This document shows, piece after piece, positions 1 to 12,110 of a stretch of DNA of 64,000 bases. Position 1 is the first letter of the stretch. Every line of letters begins with the position of its first letter. The position numbers were made by a program, and so were the translations under genes. This DNA is from Stenopsyche tienmushanensis (Eukaryota > Arthropoda > Insecta > Trichoptera > Stenopsychidae), in the NCBI GenBank assembly GCA_008973525.1, contig WACJ01000044.1, forward strand, positions 310,001 to 374,000. The letters run 5' to 3'. The notes beneath the pieces are model-generated. The model was not told where the DNA came from. It saw nothing but the letters and a program-made list of their open reading frames with translations, and searched no databases.

Positions 1-1195
1 AGAGCGAAATTATTTTAAACGAAAAAATAGTTATAAAAACAGATTTCCCATAAGAAATAACATTTTTTCTATTTTAAATAACGACGATAAATACTTAAAT
101 AATGCGATTTTAAATCATTAAAATTATTTAAAATATACAGATCCTTAATTTTAAATAACCACCAATCGATAATGTTTACAAATTAAATGTCAGATGGCCA
201 ATAATCTTGGTGCATTTGGTACCAAGGCACTGAAAATGATTAACAAGACTTCTCAAATATTTGCACACATCTTTTCACACCGTCGCCTTCGCCGTGTTTT
301 GCGTCGAAAATTTGCATGGAAATATTTTTCGCAAGGTGCTAAAACGCTCGTTATTCGATCACATTGTAAATTTATCAAAAAAATATGTTTTCGGCATGTA
401 TTTTAATGGCAAATTCGTGTGAAAATTGCATGTTAAATGACTTGGAAGAAAAATATACACATTCATTGTTGTCGAGAATCGTTCGCGAGACGAAGTTGAA
501 GAGCGAAAAAAAATTATAGACATCACTCGAAGGGACCGCAAGTAATTGAATATTTACTATTCCATTGCGGTCTATTACAATGCATTTTTTCCTGCGCGAT
601 AATGAATAAAATGTGTGCGATGCGCTCGTTATGAAGAAAATATTGTTATTTATGTGAATAAAAGTTGAATAACCGGCCGACGTTAAAATGTTGCGATTAA
701 AAGAATGGTAGTATTAAAAAGCGTGAAAGCTTAGAGGCCGTTTGGGATAATAAATCAAAAATGCCGATGGAAGCCTTTGATCAAAAAATAATTTAGCGCT
801 CAATATGTATGCAAATGAACGAGAGACAAATTCTTATAAGAATCCAACGCTGAACAAATATCTTTTGGAATATTGATATTTATTTGAAACTAATTTATTA
901 TCGATTATCATTCTCGCTTGAATATTTGATTGAACAAAAACGTTCGTTTGACGTCGGAGGGTGTGTGTTGTCGCCTCGGTTGGGAATCATTATGATTGAT
1001 TCATTTTAATTAATGAATGTAGAAAAAACAGTCGACCCCTATTGAAGCCGCCGTATTATAATGATTGTTCTGTTGTTGAACATAAATTTGTTTTGTAGGA
1101 ATATAAAGATTATGCTTGAGTAATAAATTTGCATTATTGACCGTCGAAGACATGTTAAAATGCCGATGGGCGCTTGTATGAGAAATGATAAATAC
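1..1195 (-). other. First intron (5' part) of the left msh-like gene
   Basis: This is inferred intron, because it follows the splice donor at 1195/1194 on the minus strand. It is AT-rich. I searched both strands for the homeodomain recognition-helix signature (WFQNRR) and saw nothing like it. No other gene or repeat is recognised. The homeobox exon must lie beyond position 1. Confidence 0.6.
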
Positions 1196-1196
1196 C
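1194..1196 (-). other. Splice donor ending exon 1 of the left gene
   Basis: On the minus strand the sequence reads CTGCAG|GTATTTATC, with the last exonic base at 1196 and GT at 1195-1194. The open frame runs on past it into low-complexity AT-rich sequence and loses its Pro/Gly-rich character, which is why the exon is ended here. The phase is 1. Confidence 0.6.
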
Positions 1197-2051
1197 TGCA
1201 GTCAGATGAGAGACGGGAAATCCTCCCGGTCCTTGGAACATGGGTCCGGTCGGACCGAAGGGACCCATGACCGGAGATGAGACCCACGGGCCGGGATGAG
1301 CTCCGAGTCCCGCTTGGTAGGCGGCCGCGGCGGCTGCGAGCGCGCTGAACGGGGTCGGTCTGATGGGGCCCTGTCCCCCGGCCTGTCCTCCGAGTCCTTG
1401 GAGTCCCTGGAGACTCTGACCCCTCTCCTGCATCAGCTGTCTCTGCCGTTGGTACAGCATCTCCCGCTCGTCCTCACTCAATCTTCCGTCTTCGACTCCG
1501 CCGTCGTCTATGTTCAGATCTTCGACGTCCACTATCGAATCCTCCTGATTGACGGAGTCCTCGTATTCTTCGTCGGATGAAGTCATCAGCGGGGGTGTGT
1601 TGTTTGAGTTATTCAAGTTGAGCGGCGGACTCGAGGCGCTCTGGACCATCGTATCGGGCGAGAGGAGTCTCGAAGTCTGTCTGCCGTGGACGAGGTCCCT
1701 CTTCTGGCCGGGCAGCTCGGGGGTCGCCTGAGGAGACTGGCGAAGGGGTGAATGGGGATTTATCTGATGATGATGGAATATCTCCGGGGATATCCTGTCG
1801 CTCTCGGCATCGTCGTCTCTCAGCGGGGAGGTCTTGCTCTTCGGCCGGGTGTCAGCCAGGAGCGAAGCGACGCTGAAGCTTATTCTCGTGTTCTTGTTGG
1901 GGTTGTTGTTGTTGTTGGTGGCGGAGCGGTCGACGGTTCTGACCGCTTCCGTCGGTAGAGCCATGACCTGACGCTGCTTGACCGCAGTGAGATTTTGAAT
2001 CGTCATGCTAATGTCTCTCTTCAACAGCGGAGAAGATTGTTTCTTTAACAT
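1196..2051 (-). CDS. Dr: Muscle-segment-homeobox (msh/Drop, Msx-type) protein, first coding exon
   Basis: This exon encodes the N-terminal 285 codons plus one base of a probable homeodomain transcriptional repressor acting in the nucleus. Seen: an Asn run (residues 46-50); an eh1 motif, RISFSVASLLAD (56-67), of the type that binds Groucho; an acidic stretch (159-197); then RPTPFSAL followed by an Ala run (231-244), and a Gly/Pro/Phe-rich tail to residue 285. Insect msh/Drop proteins are known to have this layout upstream of the homeodomain, but no homeodomain is present here, so the assignment rests on the N-terminus. The reading frame enters the intron at CTGCAG|GTATTT, giving a phase 1 donor. 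The ATG at 2051 is the first in frame after a TAG at 2085-2087. Met16 is a possible alternative start. The exon is far more GC-rich than the surrounding DNA. Another NK-class or eh1-bearing homeobox gene is the main alternative. Confidence 0.72.
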
Positions 2052-2246
2052 TAATGTTGCGATTTGTATGAATTCTACCTTCGCCTATCCATGAGACCTC
2101 GGTCGGCGGGAGCAACTGAAGACCAGACGACGGTAACGCGGTTCGATTCGCGGATGCACAACATGCGTATGCGTAAACGTCAGTCACGAGAGGTCCGCGG
2201 AAGACGGCATCGCGCGACCGACGTGTCGGACGAACGGCTTCACACT
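2052..2246 (-). other. Probable 5' UTR of the left gene with a short upstream ORF
   Basis: This is the interval between the candidate initiator and the ATG. It contains a five-codon upstream ORF (MDRRR, 2092-2075) that ends before the main start, and an in-frame TAG at 2085-2087 that fixes the main ATG as the first usable start in this frame. The 5' end is a motif prediction only. Confidence 0.35.
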
Positions 2247-2248
2247 GA
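2215..2248 (-). promoter_or_regulatory. Candidate TATA-less Inr + DPE core promoter of the left gene
   Basis: The minus strand carries the arthropod initiator TCAGTG, with A+1 at 2246. Exactly at +28 to +32 (2219-2215) it has GGTCG, which fits the downstream promoter element consensus RGWYV. No TATA-like sequence sits about 30 bp upstream. Inr+DPE promoters are well known at insect developmental homeobox genes. Both motifs are short and could co-occur by chance, so the call is tentative. Confidence 0.4.
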
Positions 2249-2420
2249 GGCTTCGAAACCGGTCCGGCGTCATATCGCCGCCTCGCGGGTCGGGCGAGGC
2301 GGGACGAGGCGGGCCGCGTCGCTCTGACCCCGCCTTTTCCGACGGCAGCTTTTCGAATCGACCAATCGCGGCGCTCGGATCCGAATTGATTCAGTCACGC
2401 GGAGACAAAAAATGGAGGGG

Positions 2421-5400
2421 ACGACTTCTCGCTCCGGCAGCAAATTGAATTAGCCCCCCTCGTTATGTTCGCGATCCTGAAGAAGGGAGCCGTAAATCGA
2501 CTGAAGTGTAATGTATAGCCTGCAATTTTTTTCGCGTGTTTATTCAAATGTGGCGACGCATTCGATATAATCGAGTGATATACGATACGCCGAGGGATTT
2601 CAAAGTCGACTTCGACTCGTTCCCGTCCGTTTTCATAATTCGACGGACGACCTCCGTTTAACCTCTTTTTTGAAGCGACGTTCTTAAAAATCCAACCCCG
2701 ATATGAGATGAACCACACCAGGGGTGAATCGACGCAGATGCGACGACTGGCGAAGCTTCGAACGATTTACTATTTTTCAAGCACACGAAAGGCGAGAAAC
2801 CCTCCATCGATTATCTCAGAGGCGTCGTGTAATTCACACCCAAAAGCGTCTGGAGGAAACCGTCAAATTAGCCTCCACTGAGAAGACCGCTACACCAATA
2901 CACCCCCATTCAAAATGAAATATAAAAATACACAACACTCACAAATGTAATTTCATATATACTCAAAACGAAAAAAATAAATATATCAAATTACATATAC
3001 AAATAAACACTATAAATAACGAATTTAAATATTACAAAAGCACTTCAGATGCATAATAATAAGAGGTCTAATCTAATAAATTATGTGGATTGTGATATGC
3101 TTCCAATTCGCATATTTTTTATGTTAACCATTCTTCTTTAATTTGAAAGTATGAAAATAAACCGATGGATCCTTGCGTAATACGATCATTTTATGATACG
3201 AATATAAAACCGTATCATAAAAAATCCAAAGTTCGTTTGAAATAGAAGGTTGCATTCCATTAAAATCGTATTTAAATTTTTACTTTCAAACGTTTTTGCT
3301 ATCGCTATAATTGAATAATTTATTTTAAAAAGTTAAAATATTTGGTATAATTTAATGATATGAATGTTCAAACGCCATGACATGATTTAAAAGCTATATT
3401 CAGCAATCTGATTCATCATCAAAGCAAAAATATTAAATGGACACCTTGTTTAAAAATTTATGAACTATTTGATTTTATCAAATGAAGCAATAATTTGAGG
3501 ATGTGTCATCTGAATTATCATACAGTGACAAAGGATAATTAAGATGTTAAAAACCGATTTGCCCATAGCTATCGTGGCCGAATTTTATTATTTTTGTGGA
3601 TCTGCCAACAAATTTGACTCAATAAATTCAATCTGATTTACTCGCTACGTCTGCGCCTTTCGAAATGAGCTATTTTTAAGAAGCACGTATTATAATTGAA
3701 CACCCCTGCTTTGTTTTATGTTTTTTGCATGTTTGATATGCATATGTATGCGAATGCAAGAATGCATTTTGCTAATAAGCTCTCGTGACACGGTGCATTT
3801 TTGCATATGAAATACAATATCGACGGAATAACTTCATCAGAATATTTTTAGAGCCGGGAACGAACGGACTCGAAATGGATAGCATAATGACTGAATTTTA
3901 TTAAAATTGAAAGCGATCCTACAACGTTTGACTGGGGTAAAAAAAATAATGCTCGTTTTGTTGTACGTAAAAGTTTCTGAAATATGGAGCATCTGTCGGA
4001 TATAGACTGCGAGATGAAAATAGATGGGTGTATTTTTTTTACAAGTTTTAAATGCTTCTCTAAGAGCTTTTTTAGCCGCAGTAATGTGCTTTAATGCATT
4101 TTCCTCTTTGTGACAGCCTCAATTATATATTACATCGGAAGTCAATAGGTTACAACATTACCAAAAAAATGCATTAAAATATGACAAGATTTAAACGAAG
4201 TACGTTTTTGAATGATTGTCAAACAATTTTTTTGTCGTCCAAAATTGAGAACCCTAGGGAGCAAATATGTGTGAAAACCAACACAGTATCAAATGTGACG
4301 AGGGTTAATCGTCAGCTTTAACTATTTTCACGGACAAGAGAACCGCTGACGAGTATTTCGTGTTTAAAGGATGTTTACTAGACGAGACATTACTATTATG
4401 TTTCTTTTTAACTAGTACGCTTGCGCCATAATTTTTATCGTATTTTTGGAATGCTAATTTTTTAATCCCTCAAACAAACAATTGCTTAAAATTTTCCCTA
4501 ATATGTGTTCTATTTTTGGTACTATGAGCGTGTTGTAGCTGAATAAAAAATGCTGTTTTATCACAAACGCTCCGTTTATGCTCAACGCTGCAAAAATTGC
4601 ATGACGCAACGCAATAAAATTAATATATGCGCTTTTATGCAAATAAAATTTAATCACGCGGTAATAAAGTTGATAAAAATAAAAGCTCTGTGGTATTAAA
4701 TGTAGATTAATGGTGTATACATATTACAACAGTATGATTGAAAAAAACTAATCAAAATAAATCAGCTCTAATTTGGGCGAATCCTATTTTTTCTTCGATA
4801 CTCAAACATTTTTATGTAATGATTTTAATCAGAAATTTTCTTTTAATTTTGCATATTCAATATAGTAAATAACTTTATAAAATACAGATGAAAATATGCA
4901 AACAAAATGTTTTTAAAATTAACATGATTTTATCATTTTGGTTGATTTTTCTGAAATAATTGGCTATATAATTGCACCAAAATCCAATTTTTCACCTTTA
5001 TTTTTTATAAAAATGTCTAATATAATTTATATTGATACACAGATTGAGAAATATCAGTAAATACTTCTATATTGATCAGTATACAACTGAAATAAAATAC
5101 TTGAGAGACGCTAAATAGCTGCATTTTCTTTGATGTGGTTAGGATGCCAGAAAGTGTATTCGAATTAAGTCGAATTGCTTTCTGTTTAATATGAGCTCAA
5201 TATGATTACATAAGAGTTCAATATACAGTTGCTGATTTGAAAAATCCATCAATGAATCAACGACAATTCAATTTTGGGTAAAATCATTTTTTAGCATGTG
5301 ACACACAGCAACCAGATCTTCTTTCCATTGACTTTGAAAAGTCGTGTTTGTAGTTCTGGCGTCGTGCTAAAACATAAACAAAGTACGTTACATGACTCAG

Positions 5401-7839
5401 TCCGATACCTGTCCAAGTTCATCGGTTACAAAGTATGAGAGGCGCAAGAAGTGTTTGGATAAGTCGTTATAAGCTTTTAAAGTGCTTTTTATAAACCAAA
5501 CAAAGAGAAGCTAGGCCGCCTGTAATGTGTAATGGTCCGGTTTGCGCTGGCAATTAGCGGCTGACAATAAGGAATCTTCAATACAATATTGTCACAAATC
5601 ATTTTGACGAATGCTATTCTTACGTAGACCCTTTTAAACTCGAAAGGCATTAATAAAGATGTTTAATCAGAATTTCTCCACTCACATGTATTCAATTCAC
5701 ATCTTCTGATACCGTATTCCAGGATGCGATTGACGCATCATCCTAAACATTGTATGATAAATTATCGAGTCGAATATATGTAAGCAAAATATTGACTGCT
5801 CAGCAGGCGAGTGATAATTCAAATTTTTGTCTTTCAGTTCTGCAATTTTAGTGTGTCATTTTTATTAAAATTAATCTTAATGAAGATGTAACACTTGCTG
5901 TTTGGATTGAACATCATGCCATATATTTTCTACGCAGTGAACTGAAATCTCAAATATATTTTTGCAAAGCCTTTTTTATCATCGTGTGTTAAAATATGTA
6001 ACTGGTAATAACTACAAATATAAGGACTATTTTTGAATTTTAAATTGGTGTCAACAAAACTAATGGCAATAATTCTTAAGTGTTGACAGAAACAATTTCT
6101 AGCACGCGTTTGAAAAACAAATGTTCATGTTAATAAGAGATTAAAAATAAAAATCCCCTGGAAAATTTAGCTTTAGCGCAATATAAGAAGTGGAGCTGAA
6201 GAGTTGACGATTTTCATTGCCAACACTAGAATCAAAATAAATAATTAAAATCGGAGTAGGTAAGAGCATTAGGCGGTCGGTGATGAAAAGAGAAGGGAGT
6301 TTAGCGGTTAATTGACGCCAAGTTGACTATGAAAAAACTCAATTAAGATTCACCAGTGACAAGATGAATAGACTACCATTTTGCAATGAGCTCTTCCAAA
6401 TATAAACCTGGAATAAGAGTAACCATTTATTCTATTTTTTCATCGCACACAAAGGTCGCAATGCCCTCGTGCACATCTCTACAGAGACGACGTTTAATAA
6501 ACGAACAATGGAATTAATGATCATGTTACAACGTGATCTTAATATCCTTTGTTGGAACAGCCGAAACAAATTGAATGATACTAGTAATCAAAGAGAAAAG
6601 ACTCGAATGAAGTCATTAAGAAAGTTGCAAATCTTTTGGCAGCCATTAATCTAATTGAAAAAATAAAAATATATGAAATTTAGACTAAAACTATTCAGAT
6701 TAAAACTAACAAAGCTCCAAGTCATAAATAAATTGAACATATTAATTTAAATTGCATTGAAAAGTACATTAACATTCTCGTTAATCTTCCATTGATATTG
6801 ATATAAAAGCACATTTTACTGAACAAACGATAAATAATTGATTCATAGCTTATTATAACACTGAGCTTAAAGTAAAAATATCTAAACATGTTTATATACA
6901 ATTAAATAAAAGAGCTTCAAAACCCAATCGTATCATCTTTAGTTAAGGGATGTGATTATTATGATATATGAGTATATTCTTAGTAACCCAAAAATATTGA
7001 ATTGTTCAAACTTTTCCACCCTCTCAGATAGAAAATGCTTATCTTTTCCATCAAAATATATTAATGATAAATTATGTATCTTCAACAATGAATTTTCGAT
7101 GATAGCATCTTGATGATTATATTAATAATAAAAAGACAATTCAATGAAATGACTATAAAACCAGATTTAAACAAAATATTTAATACGTCAATGACAATTT
7201 TATAAGTTAATATAAATTTATGCAATTTATTCTATTAATAAGATCATTTAGATTATTGGGACTAACAAATTTTAGCACCCTAATACATATTTAATCAAGA
7301 GATGATCATATTATCGTTCATCCCTCATTTTTATTCAATACACCCCTTTAAAAAGGTTTTCCCATGGGTAAGCCAAAAGCGTTGATATATATGTAGATTA
7401 ACATAATAGTTTGATTTCAAATTATCACATTTTTGGATTTTAAAAGCATATATTGCTTTTAATGTCAATAATGAATTGAAATAATATTATATATTATTTC
7501 TTTAACTTTAGAAAATTCAATTTTACATCCCTTATAAAAAGTCCAGTTGAATTTATACCTTTTAATTATCATATTGTTATAAACAAATAATTATATTTTT
7601 TTATAGAAATGTAAAGATTATGATGCAATATTATATATACTTTAGAAAATCTTACCGTCCTTAGAAAAATATAGAAAGACTCAATACAAGGAATGCGTTC
7701 TAAAGCTCTGAAGTCAAAAGTGTGCCAAATAACTTTATGCCACTGCGTCACCCAAGCATATTAATTATATTTATCAAATATGCATATAAAAGACACCCTG
7801 TTTGAGCTAATAAGTAATTTTTAGAACTGTTGAAAAGAT
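2421..7839. other. Intergenic, no gene recognised
   Basis: After the CpG-rich shoulder (to about 2830) the sequence is AT-rich and unique-looking. Short ORFs here, including a 107-codon one on the minus strand at 2395-2718, show no recognisable domain or repeat structure. I see no transposon ends and no RNA gene. Confidence 0.5.
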
Positions 7840-8260
7840 TAGTCTGTATAAAAAGTTGCACATGTGCCAGCAATAAGTCACTTCTCAATCTCGCTTACAA
7901 TCTGTTGATGAGGCAGATAGGCCGTCCGTTTTCACAGATCATTAAGTTATTAAGTTAAATAATAAGTCAGCAGCAAGACGAGTTATTTGAGCGAACATGA
8001 TGATGATGATGATTTTTATGCACCGCTTACAAAACACAAGCCACGTCCGAGAACAAAGCACAGCCTTGTCCGTTTATACACTGAATAATGTTAATTTCTA
8101 AATTAATTAATCCACAGGCACAATTAACCGTCCACTGATATCGTTATTATCGGATTTTTTGCCATCGCTCATCTCAATCATCATTATCATCATCATTTTG
8201 CGCACCGAGATGAAAACCTCTTCAATGAGTGACGCTCGTAAGCGATTTCGTTTTTTATCA
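7840..8260. promoter_or_regulatory. Candidate cis-regulatory block flanked by inverted ATG/CAT triplet runs
   Basis: This stretch is less AT-rich and of higher complexity than its flanks. It holds an (ATG)n run at about 7998-8012 and an opposing (CAT)n run at about 8177-8197. Between them is a homeodomain-type core, AATTAATTAA (about 8102-8111). This is read as possible enhancer DNA from composition and position between two developmental genes. No conservation data were available. Confidence 0.2.
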
Positions 8261-9240
8261 AAACGTTAATCGATCCTCTAAATTTCTTCCTTATAAATTA
8301 TTCATAATGATTACAGCATAGTAATTAAATTGGCCAAATGTCTGAAATCATAATAAAACATTGCGGTCCACTAATGAGGATATACAAAATGTTAGATTAC
8401 ATATTCAACGATTTTAAAATCAATGAGATCAAATGGATCATAAAATAAGGTTGTTTATCTTTCGGGGGTTGGTTATAAATATGAGATTGTATTTCTCATT
8501 TCAAATTTAGAATATGTATTTATTTTAATAACGTGTGATGCCAATACTTACATAAATTGCAAAATATTCGAAATGAATATTAAATCCACAATGTTAAAAT
8601 TTTGAGCTTATATACTTTGAGCGCGATAACGTGCAAGTAGGATGCATTACATGGTTAAACAATGATACCCTGACACACAGAAACTATTCATATTCGAACA
8701 TTTTTAAGTCACCAATGGGCCAATAGCGATCGCTGTTTGCAGTACACATTAGTTTCACAATCGACGATATATCGTTACTTAGCATTCAGTGAAAATGTCC
8801 TCAAGTCGGCGAAAACATGAAGCCAAATATGATTGAATACATCAATAAAATTCAATGTCATTCCATAAATTCCATGTAAATAAATATTTTCATCAAAATA
8901 ATGTTTTTGGATTTACTTCAATGCATCATTGGTTTTCATATCATCCCTTATTTGGAGTATTTTAGAAATAAAAGGGCTTGCCAAAAATTCAAATGTAAGT
9001 CTTCTAATATTATTTGTTTGATCTTTAATTCGAAAATGAAAGATAAATAAAGTCGTTTGGGTAAGAAACACTTGGACTAATAAATTTTGCACAATATTTT
9101 TATTGGTCACATTTGCCTACTAACATACTCTCCCCATATGCATGTTTCAAAAATAAATATAATATTCCATTTTAATGCAATATAAATCATCAACGCGGAA
9201 ATACGAACAAAATGACAGATACATTTGGAGTAGTGATTTT
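8261..9240. other. Intergenic, no gene recognised
   Basis: AT-rich unique sequence. Nothing coding and no transposon end is seen. Confidence 0.45.
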
Positions 9241-9277
9241 TCTTTGTTTCCAAGAAAGAGATTTCCGGATCATAAAA

Positions 9278-9615
9278 TGACAGCTGTCAAAATGACGCAC
9301 GCGGTTATTGTTGGAAAACAATTAACGACCCATCAAAAATTCTAGTGTTTATTTGACAATTACTAAATAAGATGTGTCAACCAAAAAATTAGGTGGATGT
9401 CAGTTGTAATTCAATGATCTTTGAATTTCAAAGGGAATCGCGTTTAGCGAGTCGCTTTCGACAACAAAAATATGTCAAGTGGTTGCATGTAAGAAATTTG
9501 ATCGATTTATGTTATTGACTGATGAACTATTACGTTTGGCAGCTGTCAAAATTTGACAAAATTGACTATCGAGATGAGCTTTCTCGGTTTTTTTCTCGCT
9601 TTTGACATATGTTAA
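9278..9615. promoter_or_regulatory. Cluster of TGACA/TGTCA half-sites, candidate TALE-homeodomain enhancer
   Basis: A full palindrome TGACAGCTGTCA lies at 9278-9289, with a near copy TGGCAGCTGTCA at 9537-9548. About eight further TGACA or TGTCA half-sites lie between and after them (near 9354, 9376, 9399, 9473, 9554 and 9603). TGACA is the known core bound by TALE homeodomain proteins (Homothorax/Meis). The palindromic TGACAGCTGTCA form is the known TGIF-type (Achintya/Vismay) site and contains a CAGCTG E-box. Enhancer function is inferred. Confidence 0.35.
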
Positions 9616-9624
9616 AGTCGTTTC

Positions 9625-11860
9625 AATTATTGCGATGGTCCCCCCTAAGTGCTGTATATAATATGGTCTGAGCAAAACAATTCCACTATTTTTAGGTGAC
9701 GAAATCTGTGTGGTAGCCTTCCACGAAATATAATTAGATGGCAAGAGCAAGTCCGTAATTAATAATCATTTAGTTGAAGAACAACAAATAAAAAGGAGGC
9801 AATAAAAAAGGACGTTTAGTAAATGAAGTTTTCTCGCGCTCGGTTAATTTAACCAGATGGTTAATTTGGTTAATTGCCGAGAAATTGAATTTGCTCTCGC
9901 ACGATACAAACGAATGAAACACGACTTTGACAATAATAAATGCAGACGCATTAGTCTGTGAGCTGGTGTTCTTCAATATTTCGGATTCATTTTGACGTCT
10001 GTCTTCATCATTTCATATTCGTACAAGACTAATTATTTTCTAATTACGACCAAATGAAACGAAATGTGAAATTAGTAAGACGCTTTTTAATAACGAACGC
10101 CATGTGACTTCATTTTCTTAAAATAGTTCTATCAACATGTCGATATTGTAACATCCCAAATCACATATAAAACGATGTTGATTATTTGCTAATAATTATC
10201 GGTTGCTATTGAATAATTGTCCTGAAGGAATGAAAGCAAACGTAAACAGCACACATGACCCATCGAAAATAGGACATAGCCCCCATACAAATAAACATTT
10301 TGTCCATCAAAATGTGTAAATAACTGGAACGGATCTCATGAAGTGCGGACCTATCATTGAGTATTACGATTGTATTGATCCTAGCACCGGGCACAATGAA
10401 ACTATTGTCAGAGACACTCAAAGCTGTGAGAAGCTCTTAAAACTCATAATGGCTCGTAATTCCATCGTTTGTGTGGCATTCTTACCTGCAGTTACGGTAA
10501 TCAATGCCTGTTATTGTTGTTCCGAAACACCTTGAGAGTTTCAGGTAAGTCAAATTAAGTATATGCCTGGGTAATCTATGGAACACTTCGACTCAGCACA
10601 TGTTCGGACAACTTTTTGCGATCGTTTTTATAAATATTTATTATCATATTGATCGTGCTTTCAGCAATTTTCTTACTTGAGGTCATCATAAAGTAAGTCT
10701 CAACTGACATTTAGCTTCCTTCAACGAAATCTCAATTGCAATCATTCATGCTGCATTTCTTAGAATATGAACAATTTATTTAAATGTAGCATTGAATCTC
10801 GGTGGTCCATTCTTGTCAACTCAGTTCTTAGAATACTTCCCAGCGCAATCCGATTTCAACTGCCGATTCGTGACAAAAAATTGCTTAATTCATATAATAT
10901 GTCTTATAATTGCAATTAAAATCATTCAGATGAATTTAGATTTCTGATTTTAATGTTATTCAAAATCAATATTTTTTATAATGTTGTCAATATATAATTC
11001 GATTACATATTGTCAGTTATAAATCCATTCAATCATCATCGTGCTGACGTATCTGAGTTTGAATTTGAAGACGCTTCTTTAAATACAAGTCAAAAATTGC
11101 CAAGTTTTCTAAAATTATAAATAGCTAAATTTATATTGAATTGTGTTTTACAAACATATGTAGACAAAAAAATGTCTACTCATACTTTTAAATTTAAATT
11201 TAGTAGCTGCAATAATAGTTTTATTTAATATAGAACAGATTTTTGACGATACGTAAAAAAATCATCTCCGTATGTAACGAGAACAATTCCATCTACTCAT
11301 GAATTCATATATATTTCAATTTATCAATTAGGCTCATTTTTTCTTATGTTGCAATATATTACGATTCCACCTTCCTTAATATTTTCCAAAATATTATCTA
11401 GGAAAAGAATTTAGTTCATATTATCCGAATAAGATTCTCATGACATATTTGCATGATACATTTTATTTCTAAATATCTATCAAAATCGTGCATCATTTCA
11501 ATTGAGCGATTCGACCTACAATAATATCATTTTTTTCTCCAAATATACAATATAAATAAACAATTCCAAGACTCGTTAAATCATAATAAATCGCTATAGA
11601 GATGATATTAGCTATTCATAAGTGATGACATATGGAAAAATATATATCGACTATTTTAATCGTGCCGACATATGTTTTATAGAAATTTTTCTTTTGTGAA
11701 TTTTAGAGAAATGTTCATACACAAGTCAAGAGGGATGATGTTCTATACATATAACATAATGTATTTATTACAAAAATATCTATTAGAAACTCTATCTAAG
11801 TATTGATTTTTTAATTGTTGTGCATACATCTAAATATTTGAATATCGTAGATTCAAAAAA
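9625..11860. other. Intergenic with an isolated consensus splice donor
   Basis: AT-rich unique sequence. A short ORF on the plus strand (10338-10535, 65 codons) shows no recognisable domain. Nine bases after it is a perfect donor-like CAG|GTAAGT (GT at 10545). This could mark an untranslated exon of a non-coding or long-5'UTR transcript, or be chance. Nothing else is recognised. Confidence 0.35.
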
Positions 11861-12110
11861 GTATGTCGATCTTTGGCTATTGCAATACATTACAGTGGAG
11901 CCATTGTGGTTTATTTTCATGCCACGGGGGCAATTCGTTTTCTTTTTGTCGACAATCTCCGTCCGTTAGTCATAGTCAATTTAAAACAGTTTATGCCGAA
12001 ATTAGTTAAGCGACAAAAGGGCCAAGAGGCAGCTGCCGTGCAGGATCATTTTTCTTAGGTGGTCTTGTCCCTTTAAGCGCCCTTTATTATTGCACTCAAC
12101 AATGGTAATT
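11860..12110. promoter_or_regulatory. Candidate non-coding conserved block
   Basis: A 250 bp island of balanced base composition in AT-rich DNA, with GGCAGCTGCC (an E-box within a palindrome, about 12030), CATTGTGG and ACAAAAGGGCC. No reading frame resembles a protein. It is called only from composition and motif content. Confidence 0.2.

Larger units (their letters stand above)
1196..2420. other. GC- and CpG-rich island over exon 1 and promoter of the left gene
   Basis: This is the most GC- and CpG-dense stretch in the window, against an AT-rich background. It spans the coding exon and roughly 370 bp upstream of its ATG, including runs such as GGCGAGGCGGGACGAGGCGG near 2290-2310. It ends sharply before the A-rich DNA that starts near 2430. 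A TATA-less developmental promoter in an unmethylated region would look like this. The cause (promoter, codon composition or conservation) is inferred. Confidence 0.6.

Noticed and set aside
1296..1958. Several open frames on the plus strand opposite the left msh exon
   Set aside because: They are antisense shadows of a GC-rich coding exon. Only the minus-strand frame has an eh1 motif and sensible composition.
2095..2160. GGTTCGATTC box-B-like string suggesting a tRNA
   Set aside because: No matching A-box or acceptor stem at the correct distance; lies in the promoter/5' UTR of the left gene.
2395..2718. 107-codon minus-strand ORF upstream of the left gene
   Set aside because: No domain, no splice or promoter link to the msh exon, and composition unlike the coding exon.
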